This document shows positions 1-8,324 of a stretch of DNA of 17,165 nt, in pieces. The DNA comes from DATJPD01 sp036394195 (lineage in GTDB: Bacteria; Pseudomonadota; Alphaproteobacteria; CACIAM-22H2). The stretch is from NCBI GenBank assembly GCA_036394195.1, contig DASWFO010000120.1:1-17165 (forward strand), read 5' to 3'. The translations under genes and the position numbers were made by a program. Under the pieces are notes generated by a model. It saw only the letters and a program-made list of their open reading frames with translations, was not told the origin of the DNA and did not search any database. Position 1 is the stretch's first letter. The number at the start of each line of letters is the position of its first letter.

Positions 1-1063
1 TCGACGCGCGCAGCTGCTCGAGGGCCCGCGCGAAGCGACCGACCGTGTCGTTGCGCTCCTGCAGCGGAACCGGCTCCCTGGCACCGCCGGCCGCGATCTT
101 GTCGGTCGTCCGGATCAGGGTCTCCACCGGGCCGGTGATGCTGCGCAAGGCCATGGCGCCCCAGCCGGCGCCGGCCACCAGAAGAAGCAGCGAGCCGATC
201 ACCAGGACCAGGATGAGCTCGCGATACCGGGTCTCGACCTGGCTCATGTCGATGTCGATCTGGACGGCGCCGACGTTGTCCTTGTCATAATCGAGCAGCG
301 GGATCGCCGTCGTCAGGAATTGAGCGTCCCTGGCGTCGACCAGGAACGCGACGTCCAGGCCGCGGTTGGTCAAGGCCAGGGCGTCCTGCGACAGCAGCGG
401 TGCCGGACTGGTCCCGCTCTCGACCGCGAGGCGGTACCCGCCGCGGCCGAGCAGGAACACGCGATACAGGGCTTCCCCGGTCTCGATCTGCCTCATGAAT
501 TCGGGCGTGACGTAGGTGCTGATGTCGAGGACGCCCAAATGGCGTCCGGCGCCGTCCGAGATCGGCACGACGCCGCGGACGCGCACGCCGTTGGGACCGA
601 GGTCGATGCCGCGTCGCGCAACGTGATCGCGGTTCGTCCGGTAGACGACTTCCTGGGCAAGCCGCCCGTCGTCGGAGACGTCGGCCGGCCGGTGGACCCG
701 GGCAAAGGTCGTGCCGTCGGCGCGATAGAAATGCATCCGGTCGATCTGTCTCGGCGCCAGGGTCGCGTACGCGCCCTCCAGTTCCGCGAGCAGGCGGTCG
801 CGATCGTCGCTCGCCAGCGCCGCCCGAACCGCCGGCAGCCGGGCGATGACCTCGGCGAGCCTCAGATCGTCAAGCGCCCGCTCGTTGATCGCCCGGGCGA
901 ACTCCTGGTGGGCGCGGGAGATCTCCCAGCGCTCGATGTGGGAGCGGTAGGCCGAGAAAATCGCGACCGCGGCGCCGCCCACCACGCCGACGCATCCGAT
1001 CACCAGACCGATGGTCAGCAGGAAGATCGCCGCCTGGATTCCGAGTTGACGTACTCTTCCCAT
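1..1063 (-). CDS. Membrane sensor with double-Cache domain and HAMP region (C-terminus outside window)
   Basis: 354 codons are visible from an ATG at 1063 and the frame stays open to the left edge. Residues about 8-34 form a first membrane helix. Residues about 40-280 are an extracytoplasmic domain resembling dCache_3: a helical stretch, then a part reading RMHFYRADGTTFARVHRP (110-127) and a segment around 150-182 of the type G-x-x-x-G-x-x-G-V-R-x-R-G-x-V-P-I-S-D. A second membrane helix lies at about 282-306, followed by a HAMP-like linker with GPVETLIRTTDKIAAGG (311-327) and an acidic RND motif. Such proteins sense small ligands outside the cell and signal inward. The output module (chemoreceptor, kinase or GGDEF) is cut off, so the class is undecided. 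It lies 198 bp downstream of the hybrid kinase on the same strand, so the two may work together. The ribosome site is weak, so the start is moderately sure. Confidence 0.8.
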   Translation of the reverse strand, partial: MGRVRQLGIQAAIFLLTIGLVIGCVGVVGGAAVAIFSAYRSHIERWEISRAHQEFARAINERALDDLRLAEVIARLPAVRAALASDDRDRLLAELEGAYATLAPRQIDRMHFYRADGTTFARVHRPADVSDDGRLAQEVVYRTNRDHVARRGIDLGPNGVRVRGVVPISDGAGRHLGVLDISTYVTPEFMRQIETGEALYRVFLLGRGGYRLAVESGTSPAPLLSQDALALTNRGLDVAFLVDARDAQFLTTAIPLLDYDKDNVGAVQIDIDMSQVETRYRELILVLVIGSLLLLVAGAGWGAMALRSITGPVETLIRTTDKIAAGGAREPVPLQERNDTVGRFARALEQLRAS

Positions 1064-1190
1064 AGACGGCGGAGACCTGATGGAGATGCGGATCGGCGGC
1101 GTGGACGCGGCGCCCGGAGATTCGGGCGGGACAGTAATTGACGCTCTTAAACAAAGTCTTAACCCAAAAAGCACATTTGACAAAGGCTGG

Positions 1191-1226
1191 CCGTCTCGTT
1201 TCGGCAAAACACCCAAAACGAGGCGG
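1191..1226. repeat. Imperfect inverted repeat in leader of the sensor gene
   Basis: The arms CCGTCTCGTTT (1191-1201) and AAACGAGGCGG (1216-1226) pair at 10 of 11 positions, the eleventh being a G-T wobble, around a 14-base spacer. It lies in a comparatively AT-rich gap between two minus-strand genes, about 130 bp upstream of the sensor start. No T-run follows it on the minus strand, so it does not look like a terminator. An operator or leader structure is possible. Confidence 0.35.
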
Positions 1227-1261
1227 AAATCCGGGAATATTACAAAGAACCTGTACTTTGG

Positions 1262-2422
<1,161 letters not shown>

Positions 2423-2614
2423 CAACGCCTCCGACGGTCGCAAAGACAACGACTCCCATCGAGGCGTGGGTCGGCAAGGCGGCGCCAATCGAGCATCGAT
2501 CACTCAGAAAGGGGCAGGTCGATACCGTCGAAACTTACATTACTTTCTGAATTTTCCCTGAATCCCCCCGGAATTGGCTCAAAAGCACCGAAGCCCGAAA
2601 TGTTTGCACTTTAG

Positions 2615-2636
2615 ATAAATTGCCGGGTCTTCCGGC
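2615..2636 (-). terminator. Possible weak terminator after the cytochrome c gene
   Basis: Immediately after the cytochrome stop codon (2638-2640) the minus strand reads GCCGG-AAGAC-CCGGC followed by AATTTATCT. The 5-bp GC stem with a mixed A/T tail is short for an intrinsic terminator, so confidence is low. Confidence 0.3.
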
Positions 2637-2637
2637 C

Positions 2638-3210
2638 TCAGCGGCTGCGGGCGAGGAGGTCGGCGAACTCTGCAAACTCGGCATCGCCCAGCGGCTGCAG
2701 GACGTCGGCCATGCTGGCGTCATAGCCGTGACGGACGCCGCTCTTGTATTCGCGCAATGTCTTCAAGAGGTAATCCTCGCGCTGGCCGGCCAGCCGCGGC
2801 ACGTTCTCCGCGCCCGAAAAATCAGGGCGGTGGCAGACGTCACAGCGGTTCTGATGCGCCAGGACCCGCGCCTTGGCCAGGCGATCGGCATCGCCTCCCT
2901 CCGCCGGCGGCGGCGCCGGCAGCTTGGCAATGGCATCGGCGAACGCCTGCAGGTCGGCGTCCGGCGCGCCCTTCAGCATGTCGTTCATCGGCTCGAAGCT
3001 GCGCAGCTTCTCGCGGAACAGGACCAGCTGGATCAGGGCGTAGGGCGACGGCTGGGCGCCCAGCGACGGCACCTCGGGATTTTCGGATCTGCCACTTTCG
3101 CCGTGGCAGGCCAGACAGGGCTGCATTTTCTCGGCGACCGATTGTGCCGCGGCCGGTGTCAGGCTGGCAGCACTCAGCAGCAGCGCAAGACCAATTCGCG
3201 CGATGTTCAT
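2638..3210 (-). CDS. Periplasmic diheme c-type cytochrome
   Basis: 190 aa. Starts at the ATG at 3210, which gives a clean Sec signal peptide (hydrophobic 6-18, AAA-Q cleavage near 22/23). The longer in-frame starts upstream (3252 and 3273) are rejected because they lie in the terminator hairpin of the preceding gene. Two CxxCH haem sites are visible: CLACH (32-36) and CDVCH (123-127). Candidate axial methionines are M75/M78 and one in the AS-M-ADV stretch near the C-terminus. The two-domain layout resembles cytochrome c4-type proteins. It directly follows a secreted PQQ-type dehydrogenase, so it probably accepts electrons from that enzyme and passes them to the respiratory chain. The ribosome site is poor, which may keep expression low relative to the upstream gene. 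Confidence 0.92.
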   Translation of the reverse strand: MNIARIGLALLLSAASLTPAAAQSVAEKMQPCLACHGESGRSENPEVPSLGAQPSPYALIQLVLFREKLRSFEPMNDMLKGAPDADLQAFADAIAKLPAPPPAEGGDADRLAKARVLAHQNRCDVCHRPDFSGAENVPRLAGQREDYLLKTLREYKSGVRHGYDASMADVLQPLGDAEFAEFADLLARSR

Positions 3211-3227
3211 CGGGATGTGATCAGACA

Positions 3228-3265
3228 AGAAAAAGGCCGGGTGCGGCGCCATGCCGCACCCGGCC
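3228..3265 (-). terminator. Intrinsic terminator after the sorbosone-type dehydrogenase gene
   Basis: A perfect 13-bp stem, GGCCGGGTGCGGC (3235-3247) against GCCGCACCCGGCC (3253-3265), closes a 5-base loop. On the minus strand it is followed at once by TTTTTCTT. It begins 8 bases past the dehydrogenase stop and ends 18 bases before the cytochrome start, so it sits between two functionally linked genes. Confidence 0.88.
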
Positions 3266-3273
3266 GGGGACAA

Positions 3274-4551
3274 TCAGCGGGCTGAGATCTGCGATTTCGA
3301 ATAGCTGAGGCGATAGACGGCGCCGTTCCAATCATCCGAAATCAACAAGGCACCGTCGGGCATCTGCATGATGTCGACGGGGCGGCCGATGTAGTTGTTG
3401 TCGCGCTGCAGGAAGCCGGTGATGAACGGCTTCCACGACTTGACGGTGCCGTTCTCATTCAGAGTCACAGCGACGATGTCGCCGCCCTGCTTCTTGGTCT
3501 TGTTCCACGACCCGTGCCGCGCGACGAAGAGCACGTTCTGGTATTCCTTCGGGAACATGTTGCCGGTGTAGAACCGGACGCCGAGCGGGGCGGTGTGAGC
3601 GCCGAGCAGCGCCAGCGGCTTGGTCACGCCCTCGCAGCCGCGGCCCCAGCCGAACTCCGGATCGGGAACATTGCCCTGGTGGCAGCGCGGGAAGCCGAAA
3701 TCTTCCTTGCCGATCTTGGTCACCCGGTTGAGCTTGTCGTTGGGCAGATCCTCCGACAGCCAGTCGCGCTGGTTCTCGCTGAAGTAGAGCTGCTTCAGCA
3801 CCGGATGGAAGTCGAGGCCGACGACCTGGCGGGTGCCGCGGGCGATGACTTCGGGGTTCTTGCCGTCGAGGCCGATGCGCCGCAGCTGGGCGTGGCGGTC
3901 GGAGGGCTGGCAGATATTGCACGGCGCGCCGACGTTGAAATAGAGCTTGTTGTCGGGGCCGATGGCCAGATATTTCCACCCGTGCGGCTCGTCGCTGGGC
4001 AGATCGTCATAGATGACGACGCGCTCGGGCGGGTTGTCGAGGTTGTCCTCGATCTTCTCCACCTTCGAGATCTTGTTGAGCTCGGCGATGTAGAGCGTGC
4101 CGTTCTTGAACGCCAGGCCGTTCGGACGGAACAGGCCGGAATAGAGCGGCTTCACCTCGCGCTTGCCGCCCTTGTCGGTGACCGCGTAGATCTTGTCGAG
4201 CAGGCGCGTGCCGACGAAGAGGGTACCCTTGTCGCCGCGCGCCATCGAGCGCGCATTGACCATGCCGCTGGCGTAGATCTCGAGCTTGAAGCCCTCGGGC
4301 ACCTTGAACTTCGACAGCGGAATCTGATCGGCCGCCTTGGCGATCGGCGGCGGCGCCACCGGCGCCAGTTTCTGCGCCGCTTCCGACTGCGGCCGGTCGG
4401 CCATGACCGAAGCGGCGGTGGGCGCGGGCAGCGAGGCGGGAGCCGCACCTGGGGCCGGTTGTTGCGCATTCGACGGGCCGGGCATCGCCAGAACGCTTAG
4501 CGCGGCCCCGGCGAGCAAGACCTTCCAGCCGGTTCGTGAAGACAGAGCCAT
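3274..4551 (-). CDS. Secreted PQQ-type sugar/sorbosone dehydrogenase family protein
   Basis: 425 aa. The ATG at 4551 follows GGGAGGGG. A Sec signal peptide covers about 1-29 (SNA-QQ cleavage), then a low-complexity Pro/Ala linker to about 70. The rest is a six-bladed beta-propeller of the glucose/sorbosone dehydrogenase type, with repeated blade signatures such as RPNGLAFKNGTLYIAEL, DEPHGWKYLAIGPDNKLYF, VVGLDFHP and LYFSENQRDWL. Cysteines in APCNICQ and FPRCHQG are typical of the sorbosone dehydrogenase branch. Family members oxidise sugars or related aldehydes in the periplasm with PQQ, but many homologues have unknown substrates, and PQQ dependence is inferred here. The diheme cytochrome just downstream is the likely electron acceptor. 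Length is normal and no damage is visible. Confidence 0.9.
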   Translation of the reverse strand: MALSSRTGWKVLLAGAALSVLAMPGPSNAQQPAPGAAPASLPAPTAASVMADRPQSEAAQKLAPVAPPPIAKAADQIPLSKFKVPEGFKLEIYASGMVNARSMARGDKGTLFVGTRLLDKIYAVTDKGGKREVKPLYSGLFRPNGLAFKNGTLYIAELNKISKVEKIEDNLDNPPERVVIYDDLPSDEPHGWKYLAIGPDNKLYFNVGAPCNICQPSDRHAQLRRIGLDGKNPEVIARGTRQVVGLDFHPVLKQLYFSENQRDWLSEDLPNDKLNRVTKIGKEDFGFPRCHQGNVPDPEFGWGRGCEGVTKPLALLGAHTAPLGVRFYTGNMFPKEYQNVLFVARHGSWNKTKKQGGDIVAVTLNENGTVKSWKPFITGFLQRDNNYIGRPVDIMQMPDGALLISDDWNGAVYRLSYSKSQISAR

Positions 4552-4559
4552 GGGCCCCT

Positions 4560-4588
4560 CCCTACATTGGTTGTTTTCAGATGTAAGG
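4560..4588 (-). promoter_or_regulatory. Leader stem-loop touching the dehydrogenase ribosome-binding site
   Basis: On the transcript of the dehydrogenase gene, CCUUACAU and AUGUAGGG can form an 8-bp stem (one G-U pair) around a 13-base loop. The right arm runs directly into the ribosome site (GGGAGGGG before the ATG). It could be an operator palindrome or a translation-modulating hairpin. Nothing proves function. Confidence 0.3.
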
Positions 4589-4631
4589 GTTGAGCCCCCA
4601 TCCGCCGGCGATTTTGGGCCCTTCCGGAGGC

Positions 4632-4925
4632 TCAGGCAAGCAGGTCCCGGTATTTTTCATGGCGGGCGAGCCAAGCCGCCGCATAGCTGCACAGCGGCCG
4701 TACCTTCAGCCGCTGGGTGCGCGCAATCTCCATCACGCCGTGCATCAGCCGGCTCGCGGCACCGGTGCCGCGCAGCGACGGCGGCGCCTCGACATGACGG
4801 ATGACGAGTGTCGCGCCGTCGCGCCGGTAGATGGCAAAGACGATCTTGCCCTCGACCGCGAGCTCATAGCGGCTCTGGTCGGGATTATCCGTGACGGTTG
4901 CTGAGTCGGCGCGCGGATCACCCAC
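4632..4925 (-). CDS. Small GNAT-family N-acetyltransferase (YidJ/NATD1-like)
   Basis: 97 aa. The frame has no good ATG. The chosen start is the GTG at 4925, with GGAG eight bases upstream; it gives the usual length of this compact subfamily. Strands at 20-47 resemble YELAVEGKIVFAIYRRDG...LVIRHVEAP. The acetyl-CoA loop is RGTGAA (52-57), followed by helix 58-70, and the C-terminal signature is CSYAAAWLARHEKY (79-92). These one-domain proteins acetylate an unknown amine acceptor. The start lies 23 bases past the stop of the glycine-zipper lipoprotein gene, so the two are probably co-transcribed. Substrate unknown. Confidence 0.85.
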   Translation of the reverse strand: MGDPRADSATVTDNPDQSRYELAVEGKIVFAIYRRDGATLVIRHVEAPPSLRGTGAASRLMHGVMEIARTQRLKVRPLCSYAAAWLARHEKYRDLLA

Positions 4926-4948
4926 GGCCGTCGCTCCGCGGAGGGCCC

Positions 4949-5485
4949 TCAGCGCGGCGGCGCGGGGGGCGGAGCCGTCGGCGTCACCACGGCACCGGCC
5001 GGCGGCTGGACCGCCGGCGTGACGGTCTGCGAGGAATAGCTGGAGGTCGAGTTCGCCGGCAACGCCGCACCAGGGACCTGGTTGCCCTTCGAATACATGC
5101 ACTGCTGGTAAGAGATATTGTAGCGCTGCTGGAGGCTGTATTCCTGGTGCTGCGTGCCGCTGGTGCCGACCACCGTGCCACCAACCGCACCCGCCCCGGC
5201 GCCGATCGCCGCCCCGCGCCCGCCGCCGATCGCGGCGCCCAGCCCAGCACCCAGCAGCGTGCCCAGCGCCGCGGTCCCGAGTTGGGTGTTGTTGGCCGAG
5301 TTCTCACCCGAGCCGAGCGTCTGATCGGCAAAATTGCGGCACACCACGTCGTCGGTCTGGAAGGCCTCGAACGACTTGTTCGGCCCCGGCATCACGGCCA
5401 CGGTTGGCCCGGCTGGCCGGCTGACACAGCCCGCCAGCACCAGAGCCGCACATAATCCGCTTATCGTCCGCCGATGGACCCGCAT
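4949..5485 (-). CDS. Glycine-zipper outer-membrane lipoprotein
   Basis: 178 aa. The ATG at 5485 follows AGGAG with good spacing; the frame extends upstream to 5905, but that part lacks a ribosome site and reads through the divergent promoter region. The signal peptide ends in the lipobox LAGC with lipidated C20. Residues 70-107 hold a glycine zipper (repeats of the type G-A-G-L-G-A-A-I-G-G-G and G-A-G-A-G-A-V-G-G), as in envelope proteins that insert in or stabilise the outer membrane. C49 and a cysteine in the YQQCMYSKG stretch may form a disulfide. The tail is rich in Pro/Ala/Thr. It is likely first in a two-gene unit with the GNAT gene and divergent from the SBP gene at 5694. Role inferred as envelope maintenance or stress. 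Confidence 0.88.
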   Translation of the reverse strand: MRVHRRTISGLCAALVLAGCVSRPAGPTVAVMPGPNKSFEAFQTDDVVCRNFADQTLGSGENSANNTQLGTAALGTLLGAGLGAAIGGGRGAAIGAGAGAVGGTVVGTSGTQHQEYSLQQRYNISYQQCMYSKGNQVPGAALPANSTSSYSSQTVTPAVQPPAGAVVTPTAPPPAPPR

Positions 5486-5640
5486 GGCAACCTCTCCTAA
5501 TCGCGCAAAATCAGCAGCAACAATCTTCACGTTCCAGTTTACTCGATCCGGCGATTTTTGTTTGTCGGAATTGTGGCGCACCGGCGGAGCCCGGCGCACG
5601 GCTGCGGCGCCCCCCGACACCGTCGTCCAAACGCGCGACT

Positions 5641-5670
5641 TTGACAGCTCATTCCGCCGTAACCGATAAT
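5641..5670 (+). promoter_or_regulatory. Sigma70-like promoter for the NMT1-type SBP/amidohydrolase unit
   Basis: The -35 box TTGACA (6/6 match) is at 5641-5646 and the -10 box GATAAT (5/6) at 5665-5670, spaced by 18 bases. The expected transcript start is near 5677, leaving a leader of about 17 bases that contains the ribosome site GGGGGGAG before the ATG at 5694. It is the best promoter match in the window. Confidence 0.65.
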
Positions 5671-5693
5671 CACAGAAAATTGAGGGGGGAGAC

Positions 5694-6653
5694 ATGATCA
5701 AACGCGGCGCCATGGCGCTGGCCATCCTTTGCCTGACCGCCCTGCCGGTGCTGGCGGAAGACATCGTGGTCACCCAATACAAAGCCGATCCCTCGGGCGC
5801 GCCGTTCGGCGTCGCCATCGAGCGCGGCTTCTTCAAGACGGCGGGGGTCGAGATCACCGACGTGATATCCGGCGAAGGCGGCGGCAGCTCGGTGCGCAAC
5901 GTCATCGCCAGCAGCCTCGGCTACGGCGACGTGTCGCCGGCGCCGGTCATCGCCGCCATCAGGGCGGGCGAGGACGTGAAGATCGTCAACATCGGGACCA
6001 ATTCGCTCGCCAGCAATGTCGTGGTGGTGATGCCGAACTCGCCGATCCGGGGCATTCAGGATCTCAAGGGCAAAAAATGGGGCATCAGCAATCCGAAATC
6101 GCTCGGCGAGCTGGTGGCGGTGCTGACGGTCGAGAAGGCCGGCCTCGCCCCGCAGGACGTGCAGCGGGTGGCGCTGGGCAGCCTGACCGGCGTACTGACC
6201 GCGATGGAGAGCGGCCTCATCGACGTGACCGCCGTGCCCGCGATCCTGTTCCGCACCCGCGGCGGCGACAGCAAGTATCGCGTCATCCTGCGGCCGCAGG
6301 ATCTGCCGCTGGTGCCGACGGCGATCGGCATCGCCACCGGCGACCTGATGAAAAAGCATCCGGACAAGCTACGCGCCATCCTGGCGGGGCGGCGCGACGG
6401 CGTGCGGTTCATCAACGAGCACCCGCAGGAGGCGGCGACGATTCTCGGCCCGGTGTGGGACTCGATCCCGCAGCCGGCGGTCGACAGCCTGGTGTCGGAT
6501 CTCGCGGCGGCGCGGTTCTACAGCGAGGGCCGGATCGAGCTCGAGCCGCTGCAGACCGTCGTGCGCGCGATGCGATATGTCGGCATGCTCGACGGCGAGG
6601 TCGACCTCGCCGGCATGATCGATCGCTCCTTCCTGCCCAAGGACCTGTTTTGA
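5694..6653 (+). CDS. ABC transporter substrate-binding protein, NMT1/THI5/SsuA type
   Basis: 319 aa. The ATG at 5694 follows a strong GGGGGGAG. A Sec signal peptide spans 1-21 (PVLA-ED cleavage). The mature protein has the two-lobed type-II periplasmic binding fold of the NMT1 family: a first strand ending in an A-P-F-G-V-A-I-E-R-GFFK segment (36-49), GEGGGSSVRNVIASS near 61-75, a hinge with IQDLKGKKWGISNPKS, and the second lobe ending in a DLAGMIDRSFLPKDLF tail. Family members bind taurine, sulfonates, nitrate, thiamine precursors or aromatic compounds. The ligand cannot be told from sequence. No permease or ATPase gene is adjacent. The amidohydrolase gene begins 115 bp downstream on the same strand, so the SBP may supply its substrate. 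Confidence 0.92.
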   Translation: MIKRGAMALAILCLTALPVLAEDIVVTQYKADPSGAPFGVAIERGFFKTAGVEITDVISGEGGGSSVRNVIASSLGYGDVSPAPVIAAIRAGEDVKIVNIGTNSLASNVVVVMPNSPIRGIQDLKGKKWGISNPKSLGELVAVLTVEKAGLAPQDVQRVALGSLTGVLTAMESGLIDVTAVPAILFRTRGGDSKYRVILRPQDLPLVPTAIGIATGDLMKKHPDKLRAILAGRRDGVRFINEHPQEAATILGPVWDSIPQPAVDSLVSDLAAARFYSEGRIELEPLQTVVRAMRYVGMLDGEVDLAGMIDRSFLPKDLF

Positions 6654-6692
6654 TCCCCGGTGTCGACGGCCGGCCCGTATATTGCAATCTCC

Positions 6693-6726
6693 ATGGCAAT
6701 CCGTATGGCAATCCGTATGGCAATCC
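6693..6726 (+). repeat. 12-bp tandem repeat in the SBP-amidohydrolase gap
   Basis: The unit ATGGCAATCCGT occurs twice in full (6693-6704, 6705-6716) and a third time for its first 10 bases (6717-6726). A degraded copy, TTGCAATCTCC, precedes it. It lies between the SBP stop and the amidohydrolase start. The amidohydrolase frame is open through it, but the sequence there is not domain-like. Confidence 0.9.
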
Positions 6727-6768
6727 AGACCGCTTCCCAGCTCCTCACTCCGGATCCAAGAAGTCCCC

Positions 6769-8295
6769 ATGACGCAAACATCGCAAATCCTGATTCGCGG
6801 CGGCCAGGTTTACGACCACGACGGCGACGTCCACCGGCCGGCGGTCGCCGATGTCCTGATCGAAGGCAGCGAGATCGCGGCCGTCGGCGGCGACCTCTCC
6901 GCCCGCGTCGGCCCCCAGGCGAAGATCATCGACGCGGCGAACCGCCTGGTCGTGCCGGGATTGATCAACGCCCATTATCACTCGCACGACGTGCTGTGCC
7001 GCGGAATGTTCGAGGAGATGCCCCTCGAAATGTGGCTGCTCTACACGCTGCCCATGGGCGCCAACCGCACCAAGGAAGAGGTGCGCGCCCGCACGCTGGT
7101 GGGCGCCGTCGAATCGCTGCGCGCCGGCATCACCACGGTGCAGGACATGCTGGGGCTGGTGCCGTTCGCCGGCGATTACGTCGACGTGGTGATCCAAGCG
7201 TATCGCGACGCCGGAATCCGCGTCGTGTTCTCGCCGATGGTGTCGGACATCCCCTCGGTCAGCATGGTGCGGCACAAGGACGCGCTGCCGTCCGACGTCC
7301 AGGACATGCTCGGCACCAAGGCGCTGTCGATCGGCGAACAGACCGATTTCCTGGAGACGCAGTTCAAGCGCCACGCCGCCTCCTCGAAAGAAGAGGGCGG
7401 AACGCTGCACTGGGCGGTGGCGCCGTTCGCGCCGCAGCGCTGCACGCCCAAGATGCTGGAGGCCTGCGCGGGCCTTTCCGAGAAATACGATCTGCCGGTC
7501 TACACCCATGTCTATGAGACGCGCGGCCAGCTGCTCATCGGGCGCGAGCTGTTCGCGCAGCACGACGGCTCGCTGATCAACTACCTGAAGAGCGGCGGCC
7601 TGCTCACCCCGCGGCTAAACATCGTGCACAGCGTGTGGATCTCGCGCCGCGAGATGGACCGCATGGCGGACGCCGGCGCCGGGGCGGTGCTGAACCATCT
7701 GAGCAACCTGAAACTGAAGAGCGGCATCGCCCCGGTCGTCGACATGCGCGAGTCCGGGATGCGCCTCGGCCTCGGCTGCGACAATTGCAGCGGCAGCGAC
7801 GTCCAGAACATGTTCCAGGCGATGAAGCTGTTCTGCCTGTTCGCCGCGGTGAGCGAGCCCGAGCCCGGCCCGCCGCTCGCCCACGAAGCGTTGCGGCATG
7901 CGACGTTGGGCAACGCGCGCACGGCGGGTCTGCACGGCCGGCTGGGCGCCATCCGTGCCGGCTACAAGGCGGACCTCATGCTGATCGATCTCGACGATCT
8001 CGCCTACCTGCCGTTCAACAGCGCCGCCCGGCAGCTCGTGTACACCGAGACCGGGCGCGGCATCGAGACGGTGATCGTCGACGGCCGCGTGGTGGTCGAC
8101 GACCGGCGGGTGACCACGGTCGACGTCGACGATCTGCGGCGCGAGGTCAAAGACCTCATGCGGCACTTCGTCGCCGACTACGACGACGTCGTGCGCTCGC
8201 GCAAGCGCGCGCTGCCCCACCTGCTCGAAGCCCACCGCCGCGTGTGGCAGACCGACGCCGGCATCCACCGGTTCCTGAGCCGGACGCGGGAGTAG
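6769..8295 (+). CDS. Amidohydrolase family protein (TRZ/ATZ, cytosine-deaminase-like)
   Basis: 508 aa. Starts at the ATG at 6769 because the conserved fold begins here (MTQTSQILIRGGQVYD); the frame runs upstream into the tandem repeat but has no better start. The ribosome site is weak (AAGAAG). It is a metal-dependent TIM-barrel hydrolase. The first metal motif is H69-x-H71 in VPGLINAHYHSHD. Further likely ligands are H247 (VYTHVYET), H287 (NIVHS) and D338 (LGLGCDN). The C-terminal beta-sandwich closes with GYKADLMLIDLDDLAYLP and IVDGRVVVDD. The family deaminates or dechlorinates N-heterocycles and nucleobases (guanine, triazines, methylthioadenosine), and this sequence is too divergent for me to pick one. 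Placement after the NMT1-type SBP suggests hydrolysis of an imported N-compound. Active site complete and length normal. Confidence 0.93.
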   Translation: MTQTSQILIRGGQVYDHDGDVHRPAVADVLIEGSEIAAVGGDLSARVGPQAKIIDAANRLVVPGLINAHYHSHDVLCRGMFEEMPLEMWLLYTLPMGANRTKEEVRARTLVGAVESLRAGITTVQDMLGLVPFAGDYVDVVIQAYRDAGIRVVFSPMVSDIPSVSMVRHKDALPSDVQDMLGTKALSIGEQTDFLETQFKRHAASSKEEGGTLHWAVAPFAPQRCTPKMLEACAGLSEKYDLPVYTHVYETRGQLLIGRELFAQHDGSLINYLKSGGLLTPRLNIVHSVWISRREMDRMADAGAGAVLNHLSNLKLKSGIAPVVDMRESGMRLGLGCDNCSGSDVQNMFQAMKLFCLFAAVSEPEPGPPLAHEALRHATLGNARTAGLHGRLGAIRAGYKADLMLIDLDDLAYLPFNSAARQLVYTETGRGIETVIVDGRVVVDDRRVTTVDVDDLRREVKDLMRHFVADYDDVVRSRKRALPHLLEAHRRVWQTDAGIHRFLSRTRE

Positions 8296-8324
8296 AGCGC
8301 AGCCGATATCCTGTTGCGGCGGCA

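Noticed and set aside
320..1141. Plus-strand open frame at the left end
   Set aside because: The minus strand carries a continuous sensor protein with two membrane helices and a Cache domain. The plus frame is its shadow.
3514..4500. Long plus-strand open frame opposite the sorbosone-type dehydrogenase
   Set aside because: The composition is of the shadow type and no family is recognisable; the minus-strand protein is a full-length family member.
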